Assembly (NCBI GenBank): GCA_015501075.1
Contig: JADNYJ010000035.1
Span: 186,001 to 250,000 of the forward strand
DNA: 64,000 bases
DNA from: Gymnopilus junonius
Lineage: Eukaryota > Basidiomycota > Agaricomycetes > Agaricales > Galerinaceae
Direction: 5' to 3'
Positions 48,363-60,139 of this stretch are shown here, piece after piece (position 1 is the stretch's first letter; each line of letters opens with the position of its first letter). A program made the translations under genes and the position numbers. The notes beneath the pieces are model-generated. The model searched no databases, was not told the origin of the DNA, and saw nothing but the letters and a program-made list of their open reading frames with translations.

Positions 48363-51300
48363 TCAAACGAAAAGAGACGTATTCAAGTCTGGAGTGAAGT
48401 CCAAGATGACGATCTTTTGATCATGCGAAGTACTAAAAGGTAAAATAAGTTAATACGAATGAGTGACAGTAGTCTCTAGCACATACCTGACAATTCGTGC
48501 AATATCAAATTTAACATCAAAGATATGGCTCGTATGAATTCCTTTGAACTCCCGAACCAGTTTACCTTCAATCACGAGATAAGTAAAGTGGAGTGACTCT
48601 ATACGCAGATGAAATTACCACTAGGGAGGTCCCATAGCTTAACACTTCTGTCATAGCTTGCGCTCACGAGGCGACCAGTCCGGGAGTCGAATGATAAAGC
48701 GCGCACCAAAGCTTCATGGCCTACCAATGTCCGAAGGCAGTCACCAGTTGACGCACTCCAGACCTTGATTTTGCAGTCATTGGAGCCGGATACAATGAGG
48801 TCATCCTGTCAGCGTTAGGGACAATGAATACATCTACATTATGAATACAATATTCTTACCTTAAATTCAATGCAGGCTAAACCCCGATCATGACCTTCAA
48901 ACGTCCTACGTCTCTCGCCACTTTCAATATCCCAAAGGATCATCTTGCCATCCCCACTGGCACTGACCTAATGATAACGGGCTTAGCATAGAGATGGTGG
49001 GTGAGGGCACATCCTCATTACGCACTACTTTGCCGCTCTGTAAACCGACCGCGTTAACAGGGCCTTCATGACCACGTAATGTACGATGTAATTCCAAAGT
49101 TTCCCGGTTCCAGACACGAATGACTGCATCTTTGGAACTAAAAAGAATTTAGACGGAAAAAAAGAATCGATGAGAGCATGATACGGACCAACTGACAATC
49201 CAATGGTCGTCAATCCTGAGATCCAGTACGCCCCCTACGTGTCCTTTCAGGATGGCTCTGACGTCCGCTTTGATTTCTCTTTCTCCGTCGTCCACATAGC
49301 GTACAGAGTGATCATCGTCCATACTCATTGAATCTGTATTATTGCCGACAGGATCACCCAGGTGGAGGTCCCAGACGCACACGGTACAATCACTGCTTCC
49401 ACTGACCATGAAGCCTGCTTTGGGCAAAACGGCATCTTCCATCTCGACGGAAGAAGTCCCAACGATAGTTTGATCCTTTTCAGCTTTTGCTGACCCGTGA
49501 CTGTACTCCCACTCGCGATCCCAGTCTTTCTCAAACTTCAAGCATAGAACACTACCCCGATGCGCACCGCTGAAACTCCCCAGAAGCCTTCCTGTGCGTA
49601 GACTCCAAACCTTGATAGTTCTGTCCCTGGAACCAGTGATGATGCGGCGTGAGTCGAACTCCAGACAGTAGACACTGCAAGCCGACCGCTATTAGAAAGG
49701 TTTCACCAAGGTAAACAATGATTTACCTGTCAGTATGTCCCGTTATCCACGTCATCTTCGGCTCATAGCTCTTTCCGAGCCGAACAATTGACATTTGAAC
49801 ATCCTCAGTTGCTCCGGCGGCAGCATTGACGATGGTGTCTCTGTACGTCCCACCCATTCGTCGCCTGGAGTCACCAATAGGGTGCGCAATGGAAAGCAAA
49901 GGCACATGTGGGGCATCAGACCATCTTAGGTCCAGTTCGAGCCTCTCCCGATAGAGGATTCTCCAATCCAACCTTAGAGGGGCGCTCGTAATTGGCGCAT
50001 CGATAATGGGTGAAGAGAGACCTAAAAGCCGTTTGGCTTTCGCACCGATGTCAATGAGGTCAAAATCCCAAGTGACGCCGAGAAGTGTCCGCACACTTCG
50101 AAACTGTCCATATGAGACTGCGCCAGGGTCTGCTGCCCGTCTCAGGTCCACATTCCACCTGGCAAGGAATAAGACACGCCAAACAGCATTGTCGCTTGCT
50201 AGACGACACCAAGTCCGAGACACTAAGCGGCACGAAAGAAGAGCACGCAGAGCTTCCTTCGGATCACCATCGTGCTCATTGATGATCAAGCTGGATCTGC
50301 CGGGAGATATGGAAGTGTTTGAAGGTGACTTGGAGGAAGACGGGAGAGAAGGAGGACAGAGAAGAGTCAATGTATGCAATGCAAGCTCTGGGGGAAGAAG
50401 AGACAGAATATCTGCCGAATATGTTGGTTTACATATAAATTGTGACGAGCCCTATCTATAGGCAGGAAGGTACGCACCAATGCCGTCAGTTGCTCTCACA
50501 TCGATGAAACATGCCTCATCATCAATCAGCTCGCCTTCCTCCCCGTCCAAGGGGGGCAATTCGGAGTAATTGATGTTTCCGTCTAGGTCACTTCTGGAGC
50601 CGTTAGTAGTTCGACCAGGGAGAAATCCATTAGCTTTAGATTTCCCTTTGATCCTATAATTAGAACTTGTATTCCAGTATACGGGCGAGTTCCTGCCACT
50701 CGTCCCAGCAGCCTGAGTATACCAGGATTGATTTGTGTTGCGGCGAGCAGAGGCAGGAGGTGGTGATGGGGTTCTGGAAGAAGAAGGGGACGGGGGGCGT
50801 GACGTAGAGTTTACGTTTGAGAAACTCAGCATTGTACGTCCCGGAGAAGATAATACGTCCCAAAGGCGTGGCAGAAGAGACTTGAATGGGCCTGGGCTCG
50901 GGGAAGAAAATTGTAGCAAATCTCGGTTGCTGGAACTGGTACCAGACTGGCTGCTGCTTGCATGCATAGGGCGTCCCCGAGGAAAACTCATGGTAGAGGA
51001 AAGGAACTTGCTTGACGGATAGCTACCAGGGATAGGGTTCGGATCGGCATCTTCAACATCCATGTCAATAATTGAAAAATCCGCTGTTGGAGCTGGAGAG
51101 GGTGGTCGTCCGTAATCAACAGGCTCTGGTTCCAGACGAGATAGTTGTTGTTCGGAGGTAGTGAGGAATGGAGAGCCAAGAGGAGTAGAGAATAGACGAG
51201 TAAAACGAGGGTCGCTCGTAGTCGGCTGAGGCGGCGGTGTTCTCGGAGGGGTCGCCTGAGTGTTGAAGGTGCGAGAGGCAGCGAAGGGCATGGCTGTGGA

Positions 51301-51435
51301 GGATGTAGCGCGATGATGAGCATGGGTAGTGCTCCCGTATGGATGGGCATCATGGGAGCTCGCCGCCCTGCGTGATATCGGTCTTGAACGGTGTGAGTGC
51401 CCAAAGGGAGTCCTTTGTTGGCTTGAAGACGCCAT
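48363..51435 (-). CDS. F-box/WD40 repeat protein (SCF substrate adaptor)
   Basis: The ATG at 51435 gives MASSSQQRTPFGHSHRSRPI and a long Ser/Pro-rich N-terminus. After an intron an F-box follows, SADILSLLPPELALHTLTLL, with ALLSCRLVSRTWCRLASDNA and VWRVLFLARW. A C-terminal beta-propeller of about six to seven WD repeats comes next: GHTDSVYCLEFDSRRIITGS, RDRTIKVW; GFMVSGSSDCTVCVWDLHLG; GHVGGVLDLRIDDHWIVS; VVSASGDGKMILWDIESGER; LIVSGSNDCKIKVWSASTGD; LVSASYDRSVKLWDLPSGN. It ends FTPDLNTSLFV at 48363. It resembles the Cdc4/Fbxw7/Met30/Pop1 class of SCF adaptors, but the target cannot be assigned. The unusually long hydrophilic linker between F-box and propeller is typical of mushroom orthologues. 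Confidence 0.85.
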
Positions 51436-51719
51436 GGACAGCGAGCTCACAATGCTGCTGGTCGTCCGAAATCAAGGCAAGTGTTGAATGAAACTCGCAG
51501 TCCCGTGATCAGTTGCTCCTTTTAATTGTCAATGTTAAGACGCGTCGCCAGTCCTCGTGCAGCCACCATGTGAAGCCCTGGTATAGTTTTGAGTTCTAAA
51601 ATACATATTACATACTACTCTAAGAAATATATATGCATGAATGATAGGTTAAGTAAATGTGCAGTGACAGTGAGTTGCGGGTGATAAGAGCAGGAGAGAG
51701 AAACAACCGAGTGAAAAAT

Positions 51720-54700
51720 CTATGAGAAGAAGTAAGGGGAAGCCTTGATACTTTCCACCTCGAAATCACCCTTCCGTGGCAAAGGAGGCATGAGGTCAGT
51801 GAACTTGATGAACTTGCTCGACAGAGAGGGGCCTTCTGCTGCCTTCCGCGCCTTAGTTAGCCTAGCTTTGAGCTTTTTGGCTGAACTGTTCTTCTTAACG
51901 TCCTCTCCCCACTCCTGAGCTTCATCCCACTCCAGGATCTCCGACTCCTCCTCTTCCATCTCCTGGACCTCAGCTTCTGCGGCCTTAATAGCGGCTTCAG
52001 CTTGTTCAATCTCCTCAGGAGTAAGTGGCTGTCCCTCTGTAATCTTCGCTTTATCGTTGGCATCCTCCGTAAAAACGAGAAGCGGATCGAGCTGCTTTAG
52101 TTCTTCGGCTTGGGAAGGATGCACATGAATCTTGGTGCCAGCTGCCTTGAGTTTCGACACAATCGAGCTGGGTCTATCTCTGTTGGCGTTTGAGCAAATG
52201 TCGAGCAAAGGGACGTGGAAGTCCTTGTATCGATCTCGGAACTATATTGCAAGGAAAAAATCAGTCTTTCAGAGATCGGGTGCTTGGTCGGTTTATGTTA
52301 CCTCCTGATCAAGCCTTTCTAGAACATCAGACGAGTGCAGGGCGATAAAGGTTTCTCGGATGACTTCGGACATAGTGTCGACGTCGCATGCGTGTGTCCA
52401 GTACGAATCATGGATAGAGGCAAAAGCCAACCCACGGTTCTGTAGACACAGAACGATCAGTCAAGAGTGATATGAAACAAGGAATGTCTGCGTACCTTGC
52501 ATTCCAAAGCAGTTAACAGCATATGGGTAGCATCAAGACTGTGAATGAAGTTGGGTGGGAAAGCTGAGGCCTGTTTCACTGAGTTTACTGCAGATGGCGC
52601 ATCAGCCGTTGCATTTTAAAGTTTAAAGCAAATTAAGAACGGACCTTCAGAAGCTTTGTGCGGGTCCGAAATGTAGACACTCTGAATGGACGTCATGACT
52701 TGCTTTCTCGCTGTCTTCCTATAAGGCTGGACAACAGGCAGGCCAAGGGCAGTCGTCCAAATCACACTGGTCATCTGCTCCTTCTTAATCTTTGTACGCG
52801 GTAGGGTGACAACCTCCTTTCCGTGATCATCGTAATCCAACCCCAGCCGATTCTGAGGGATCGATTTAGAAATAAGTCGGGCACAGATGTTAAGCCAGTT
52901 TTGAATCTCCTTGGCACCTTTGAAGGTATCTCCGATAGTTATGAGGAGCTATTGAAGGCACACATAGATTGAGCATGACAACTTCAAGGATTACTTTTTC
53001 AAGCTTACCATCTTCGCAAGGTATGCCGCTGCATTCCAACATTTTTCTTCTGGAATATCTTTCGATCGCGTAACTGTTTCTCGATCTGCTCACGGGCGCC
53101 AATGTACGTGACGCCGTAGACGGTCGTCATCACCTGCAAATCGCGATCAGTACCATAAAAAGGTAGAGCGGAGGCAAAACTTACAGTCTGTTTGACGACT
53201 TTGCGAGAGATCTTGTCCTTCAAGAGTACAGCAATTTCCTCCCCCCTTTCCGCATCCTCGTTAATAGTCTCCTGGAGCTTGTTACTAACGAAAGTGTATA
53301 CATCCGATGGCTTGTCAGATGCGGCCAGATTCACCTGCTGTGCACCTTTCGCATCACCTCCAAGAGCGGCATAATGCTGCAAACCATTACAAGTTCCATC
53401 TTGATGGATCGGCAGGCACGAGGCATATTGGGTGGGGTCTTCCAACGAATGGGCTTTCTTCAATTCCTTACATGTCGCTAGGAATTGCCAAGGATCATCA
53501 GCTTTGAGCCACCAACGAGTCCCCTGATGGTAAAAAAATGTCAACAAACTGATGTATCAACGAAACAAGAACTGACCTCGAGGGGGTTGGTCGCACTCTC
53601 AACGATATTTTCCAAATGTTCCTCCACCCACTGTACTCGGGCATCGAAGCTGTTTTTGTCATAACCGAAGAGATTGGCTGCGTGGATCTTAAGCCAGCGC
53701 AGACCACGAACACCGAGGGGCTTTGCTTCTTCGAATAGGAGCAGTCCACGGGATAGATCATCTCCTATATGGTTCAGATGAGGAGGAATGGGATAGGCAC
53801 GGCCGCGGAAGTCCAGGTTGTGGGGAAGGTAGAACGTATCATGCAAGAACTAGGAACGGCGCGATAAGTCGATAAGCCAATGCCATTGAAAATGACTTAC
53901 TGCTCGAGCAATCTCAATTTTATAATTTACACTACACCTCTCTGAATGATTGTTTGCTTTATGTTGAGCCCACGCCCTCTGCCTCATGATATGATAACTG
54001 CGGGCTTCCAGATCTTTGTCCTGGCCTTCTTGAAGTACGGGCTCCGGTTCATCGTATATGGCTGGAGGGATCTTGCCCATCCGCACTCCAGAGTTCCAAA
54101 CCGTGACGACGATATCAAAAATGTCTTTGTTGATCTTCCATGGCGTACTTCCTAGCACATCGAGTCCCGCATACACCAGCTCGACATTTCCGGCATTGGT
54201 AGCTTCGCGAAGGTAGACTTCCTGTTCGTGAGAGTCTTTGAAGCGCATAGCATAGCCTGAATCACCGGTTCGTGAAAAAAGCAAAAAAGGCAGTGAAAAA
54301 AAAAACAAACTCTTGTTGTAGATATAGCCACCGTCGTTGTAATGGAGCCAGGGTTTCGGTTTCACAAGCATAGGAAGATGGCGAGGGTGGATGGTCCTCT
54401 CGAGACTATCTTTGGCCAATCTGTCAGAAACCAGTGGATTGAGCTTGATGACTCCAAGCTTCTGTCCTCTAACGTATTCATAAGACTGGTAGAATGCGGG
54501 TTGAGATTCCGTGCTAAAGAGTAAAGATGAGTCTGCAAGAAAGATACTGATCGTGTAAGAAAAGTAACACACAGAATAGCATGAGTATGAGGGTCCACTT
54601 TTTCCCTCACAACCTCGGCAACTTGAATGAGAAGATTGACGAGGACGGAACCGATTTTTGCCCGCATGGTCTGGTCCATGGGCTCGTCCACTCCTCACCA

Positions 54701-56306
54701 TCCGACACTAGCTGCGCAGCCGCGACTCGTCTCTGCCTCAGATTCTGATAACCCCGTACAGTAAAGAGATCGTCCCTAGTTTTGAATTGAGGGGCGGGAA
54801 TGCCAGTTTTCTTGCAAATCTGTGCCTTGTGCTCGTTCTCAATCGCCTTCCCGACGGCGATCAGGGCACGCGTCGTTTTCATACCAGACGAGACACCGCC
54901 CGATCCTTGCAGACGCATGATCTCAAGGATGGTGAGCAGAGACAAGCGGTCAGGGTTCACGAGGGTGAGGTAGGGCGCCAGCTTATCGGATTGTCTTTTC
55001 TTGGTGTCTTCCTGATCAATTTTTTCAATTTCTAGTTTCACCTGCTCTCGTAGACGAACGTGCCAGTCCCACATCCATCCCCGCAGTTTGTGGTCTTTCA
55101 GGTTTCCATTATCAATGCCCTTTTCAGAGAAGACTTCTTGCTGGTGTTGTAAGCTTTCGACAGCAAGTTCGTATACGGAGGACTCGAGGTGTTTTTGGCG
55201 GGCGTTGATGTCTTTATGGAGGAAATTCCTAGCTTCGGTTACTTGGGCAAGGTGTCGCCGTAGGCCGTCGAGGGAATAGGGAACTTGTTGCTCTATCTTT
55301 TCAACGTCATCGACGTCCTTGGTTACCTAGAGGAGAGTGAGGAAAAGAAGCGAGGCAAAGTCAAGAAAAAACGCACGACAGGCTTGGTTACTGGCATAAC
55401 CTCAGGGACGTCTTGAAACAAGTCATTCTCATCGGTGGCGACTTTGGAGTGGCCGAGATCAGCGAGAACGTGCTTGAAGCCCAAGTTGAGAGCTTGAATA
55501 GCAATGTCCTTGGCGATCTCTGTTATGGTTTTAGGGTCGGTGAGAAAAGGGTTGCAGACGACGTCCATGATGGGGATGTTGCGCTCGACAATTTTGCTCA
55601 AGAGGTAGCCCGGGTCGTGGCTCAAGACTGAACTAGGGCCGCCTTGGGTTTCGAATCTGTAATACAGGCTGAGCAGAGAGGACATTGGATACGAAGTGAA
55701 AGACTTACTCGTGCCAGATAGACAGCATGATGCTGTATGTCTTGGAGTTGGGATGTATCTTCTCGGAACCCTTCTCCACGACGTCGTAGAGCTTCCATGC
55801 CTCTTCGATCCAGTAGTGCTTGCGGTAGTCCTCCTTCTTGCCATGCCAGAGTACGCGTCGAGAAAGGCGTTGTACATGGGGGTCTGCAAGGCAGCAGAGC
55901 CCAGTTTTGTGCGCAGACGTGCAAAGACATCGCGTGCGCGGGGGACATCGTATAGATTGTGGAGACAGGCGTCGATGATGCCGGCCATGTCGAGTGACTG
56001 GGAGTCGGCGAACCAGGACTCTGTGAGATTGGTGGCCTCCTTGTAGGGCTCTGGGGTGGGCAGAAGGGTGAGGGGGATCTCTCTGCCGAGAAACTGGTGG
56101 ATCTGGGGCATTCTCTCTGCGGCAGAATGGGTGGTGGTGTGATCTGCATTCTGGGCGAGAAACAAGGGGAGAGAATCAACGGCAGCCGGAGCGGCGGCGG
56201 TTGCGGGCGAACTGAGTCTCTTTGAAGGAGTGGAATAGAGACGGGCTGGGCGAGGAAGAGCCTGGCGAGCGCACAACAAAGCCGTCGTCGTCCTTCGCGG
56301 TATCAT
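51720..56306 (-). CDS. RPO41: Mitochondrial DNA-directed RNA polymerase (T7-like)
   Basis: A single-subunit RNA polymerase that transcribes mitochondrial DNA. The ATG at 56306 gives [20 protein letters not shown], an Arg/Ala-rich mitochondrial presequence. An N-terminal PPR-like region follows ([34 protein letters not shown]). Catalytic-domain parts: [15 protein letters not shown] motif seen as [60 protein letters not shown] (with the catalytic Asp and a Gly-rich turn); [20 protein letters not shown] (fingers helix); [20 protein letters not shown] (second catalytic Asp). An acidic insert lies near the C-terminus ([20 protein letters not shown]), and the protein ends [10 protein letters not shown]. 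About 15 introns. One frame break at 55841-55842 (AYSGM to [10 protein letters not shown]) needs one extra G. Confidence 0.92.
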
Positions 56307-56371
56307 TTTGGTGGGCAAAGAAAAAAAACATAACAAATTTTCAAGCTGATCCAACAGTCACGTGCCCTCTT
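56307..56371. promoter_or_regulatory. 65-bp divergent promoter between RPO41 and HMG-CoA lyase
   Basis: The two start codons are only 65 bp apart, so both core promoters and both 5' UTRs must fit here or overlap coding sequence. It contains CACGTG-like sequence (TCACGTGCCC, 56358-56367), an E-box core. Both products are mitochondrial, which suggests co-regulation. Confidence 0.5.
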
Positions 56372-57560
56372 ATGCTCGGCCTACGACTGTCCCGCTCCAT
56401 CCACTGCCGATCCTATTCCACAAACCTCGTCAGGCTCGTCGAGGTCGGGCCCCGCGATGGGCTCCAGAATGAGAAAGGCGCTGTCCCCGTCAGTGTCAAA
56501 GTTGAGCTCATCAACAGGCTCGCCCGTGCAGGTCTCGTCAACATCGAGGCTGGCAGCTTCGTCAGTCCCAAATGGGTCCCACAGGTCGGCGCTTGGCTCA
56601 TTCGCCTCCTCCTCCCACCTGACAGCCTGCGAGCTAGATGGCAGGCACTGCAGATGTGCTCAACCAGATTGAGAAATACCCAAATGTCCATTACCCCGTC
56701 CTTGTGCCAAATCAACGTGGTTTGCAGGACCTCCTGTCTCTGTCGACCGTCCGTCCACTTACCGACGAGATCGCTGTCTTCACTGCTGCCACAGATGCAT
56801 TCACAAACGCAAACCTCAACTGCACTATTGCAGAGTCGCTGACCCGTCTTGCATCTGTCACTCGCGATGCCTTGGACCGCGGTCTGCGTGTCAGGGGATA
56901 TGTAAGTGTCGTCATTGCATGCCCATACTCGGGCAAGACCGATTACAAGCAAGTGAGGGCCGTGGCCAAGGAACTTGTAGATATGGGATGCTACCAAGTC
57001 AGCCTAGGGGAAACAGTCGGTCAAGGCAGGCCCCACGAGGTCGCTGAGATGCTTGAAGAGGTCAAGAAAGACGTCCCGGTCGAGAAACTTGCTGTCGGTA
57101 TTGCTTCTTTATCGACCTATCCAGTAATTGACTGACAGTACCAATGTTTACAGGGTCATGTACGTCATATAGATATTCTAAACCATGCATAGGCAATTCA
57201 TCACTGTTTTTCATCCAGTTTCATGACACCTATGGCACCGCCATTGCAAATGTCCTAACAGCCCTCGAGCACGGCGTTCGGACCATTGATTCGTCTGTCG
57301 GCGGACTTGGCGGATGCCCTTACTCTCCTGGCGCCACTGGCAACGTCGCCACGGAGGACGTTCTCTATGCCCTCCAGACCTCGCCGTACCAGGTCGTTGG
57401 TTCTTATCAGGGTAAAACGATTGATCTTGAAACAATATCTGAAATTGGATGGTGGATAAGCGAGGCATTGGGTCGTGAAACCGCTAGTCGAGTGGGGCGC
57501 GCCTTACGCGCCAGAAGGAGACTTGAAGAGGCAGGAAAGAAGCTGCAGAGTAGTCTTTAA
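56372..57560 (+). CDS. Hydroxymethylglutaryl-CoA lyase
   Basis: A mitochondrial enzyme that cleaves HMG-CoA to acetyl-CoA and acetoacetate, the last step of leucine breakdown. Exons 56372-56584, 56638-57093, a 6-nt microexon 57154-57159, and 57219-57560; all junctions are phase 0 and give 338 residues. The N-terminus MLGLRLSRSIHCRSYSTN is a targeting presequence. Motifs: LVRLVEVGPRDGLQNEKG (catalytic Arg-Asp), AGSFVSPKWVPQMAGTADVL, YVSVVIACPYSG, VSLGETVGQGRPHEV, GHFHDTYGTAIANVL (metal ligands HxH) and SVGGLGGCPYSPGATGNVAT (active-site Cys loop). The microexon supplies the GH of GHFHD. The donor at 57094 (GTCGGT) is weak, but reading through it hits a stop. Confidence 0.92.
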
Positions 57561-57892
57561 GCCGCCCTTTGCAGGCAGGCCTCCAGTATTGAGAAGAGTC
57601 GAATATCGGCCGTAAAGGCTCTACATACCAACCCGTGTTTCATCTAGAGCACAGGAGTCAGGGACAGAAGCTTGTTTTAGTGGTGAAGAATTATTTGGAA
57701 TTATCAGAAACATGTCGATCAGCTGTGAGTGCTTTGTGCATACGGTTCTCGGATTATCGTTATTAGCAGAAATGATTGCGGCAAGTCCAACTCTGGATAA
57801 ACTATGTCCAACTCCCCCTACGTCTCGCCATATAATCTTCTCTCTATCAAAATGTCGACGTCCCTTGCCGTTTTGCTATCTTTCTCTACATC
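57561..57892. other. Intergenic promoter region of the alpha/beta hydrolase
   Basis: The 3' flank of HMG-CoA lyase and the promoter side of the hydrolase. It ends in a pyrimidine-rich stretch before the ATG. No distinct element is assigned. Confidence 0.35.
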
Positions 57893-59303
57893 ATGCAAGA
57901 ATATCCAACCAACGATGCCGCCGTGAGCGGAGCGTTCTCGTACAAATCCTACGTCTTCGACCCACGTCCAACTTTTCCTTTTCTTTCTGCCGTCAATCGA
58001 TACTGGATTCCCAACTCTCCGCATGCCAACGACCCCGACGCGTTGACGCTGGTAATGGCGCACGGAGCAGGCTTCCACAAAGAACAATGGGAAGCAACCA
58101 TAAACGACTTGCAAGCCGTAATCGACCGAGGCCAAGAAAAGGCCAAGATCCGCGAGATTTGGGCCATCGACGCCCCTAATCACGGCGACTCTGCCATCCT
58201 GAACGAGGATATTTTAAAGTTGGGATACGAATACTCGTGTATGGCTTCATTTGCCGGGCTGTGATGCCACACATTCTAATGACGCGATACAGTTCCTTGG
58301 GAAGAATATGCTCGTAGTATCCATCTTTTTCTGTCGGGCCTTGGGACGGGTGTAGGCGTCGATTTCAGCGGGCATAATTTGGTTGGTATCGGACACTCGA
58401 TGGGGACAATTGCCTTGTGAGCCTTTCGCACTTGATCGCGTGGATTCCACTTAACGAATTGATTGTATAGGGCGCTATCTGTGGGTCATTACCCTAAGAT
58501 CAGGTATGCGTCGTTGATTCACTGCGAGTTGATGATGGTACCGGAAGCCGCCGTTAAACATGCAACCGATGTGGTAGTAAGGGGCTCAGAGAAACGTCGT
58601 GACATTTGGCCTTCGAAAGAAGATGCTTACCGGACATTGAAGGCGCGAGGAACATGGAAAACTTGGGATGACCGCGTCTTGAGAAGCTTTGTGGTAAGGT
58701 TGTTGTGTTGTTGTGTCTATTCATCAATTATTAATCTAAACATTTGTGATAGGAATTCGGTCTGCGTCCCCTTCCCACGTCAGAGTATCCAGACGGAAAA
58801 GGAGTAACCCTGAAATGCACTCGACATCAGGAAACAGTGAGTATCAAATTGACCTTAACCATAGTGAGTATCTACTCATCCTGCAATATAGGCATGTTAT
58901 CGTAACTCGACCGGTTCAAGACGTATTTATCACTCCTTTGACAAGTTTATCAAGCAAGTCCCTACCCATTTGATCTATGGAGCAATAAATGATTACCTGT
59001 GAGTACAAAAACATGTTTGGGTGACAATTCCTTGTCTCAAGATTTGTTCCAGAACTGCAGAAATAATAGATGATGTTATCAATCACAAAACTGGGGGTGT
59101 TCAGAATTTAGCTTCTTTATCATCTGTCTCTTCTGCAGGTCATATGGTAAGATTAGTATTATGTATGAATGCAATTACTGACCTAACTATACTTCTCTTA
59201 GGTAGTTCAAATCAACCCTTCCGAACTAGCAGAGAAGATTTATGCTGCTCTAGTTGTCTCATCCAAGTCTATGTGTTTCTCTCACATAACTCCAAAGTTA
59301 TAA
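57893..59303 (+). CDS. Alpha/beta hydrolase, possibly peroxisomal
   Basis: The ATG at 57893 gives MQEYPTNDAAVSGAFSYKSY. The fold is read from LTLVMAHGAGFHKEQWEATI (oxyanion loop), IREIWAIDAPNHGDS, the nucleophile elbow NLVGIGHSMGTIAL (about 58380-58405), VPTHLIYGAINDYL (acid residue strand) and SSAGHMVVQINPSELAEKIY (catalytic His). Introns are short and GT-AG. The frame breaks at 59061-59063, where PELQK should run into IIDDVINHKTGG; one extra A restores it. The C-terminus reads SHITPKL, and PKL is a variant of the peroxisomal targeting signal 1. Similar fungal hydrolases include the peroxisomal lipase Lpx1. The substrate is unknown. Confidence 0.78.
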
Positions 59304-59650
59304 TCTATGTAGTTCTTATAAATTTATTTATTGAAATATCTGGTTAGTTTCAAGGAATATGCAATAACAGTAGTAGGTACAGAATGTGAAAATGAAACCA
59401 CCTGTCTTGCTCTTGCTGGTGAGGGAGGTGGTAGTGGTAACATTTACAAAGGGAGGATGACAATCTCTGACTCACTGTTAATGGCTTACACTGGGACACA
59501 GCACTATATTCCATCTTGAAATATGGTAAATTTCTGAGTCTGATTTATTGGACTCAGTCTTTTGCAGGAGTTTAGCATCAATGTGGATTCCAAGGATGGA
59601 GAGTGTTTTCAGAGGCCTCTGGGTTTAGCTTTCCAAATTTAACTTAAACA
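59304..59650. other. Spacer before the transposon
   Basis: AT-rich 3' flank of the hydrolase. Some short open stretches look weakly coding (around 59330-59520), but no domain is visible. Confidence 0.35.
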
Positions 59651-59720
59651 TACTGTACTATTTCAATCAATTCGGCAGGGCCCGTGACGCGTGACGGGCC
59701 TGCCGAAATTTTGGTTTCAG
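59651..59720. repeat. Left terminal inverted repeat with subterminal hairpin
   Basis: The TIR begins at 59653. At 59672-59709 the sequence TTCGGCAGGGCCCGT, an 8-base loop, then ACGGGCCTGCCGAA can fold into a 14-bp stem with one bulged G. A second GGCCCGTGAC follows at 59731-59740, suggesting repeated transposase-binding sites. Confidence 0.7.
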
Positions 59721-60139
59721 CAGTCTGCTGGATGGCCCGTGACAGCCAAAAAAATTCGGCAGGTAGGGGAGGGCCGAAAAATTTAACCAGTCAAACGATA
59801 TCTAGGGATTCCAATACCAAAAGATTCTGAGTTTGGCTATAGAACTGAGCAAGGAAACACCTAAACAGTGCTCGAAAGAGAGAATGTCGCCCTGGACCGG
59901 TCATTAAGTAATCGGCCTGATTAGATTATCACAATGTCGACTAAATTTGCACCCCCTCCTCCTTGCTCGAAATGCCGGACAGGCTTCCAGCAATTCCTCC
60001 CGACATAAGGAGGACAATCTTACCTCATGATGATCTATCTGTCTTGGGACTCTTGAAGTTCCGCCTCCCCATTGCAGCATGAGAACTTGCCTCGCTCAAT
60101 GCAAACCAAACATTCTTTTCGGCACTTGAGCCAACTACA

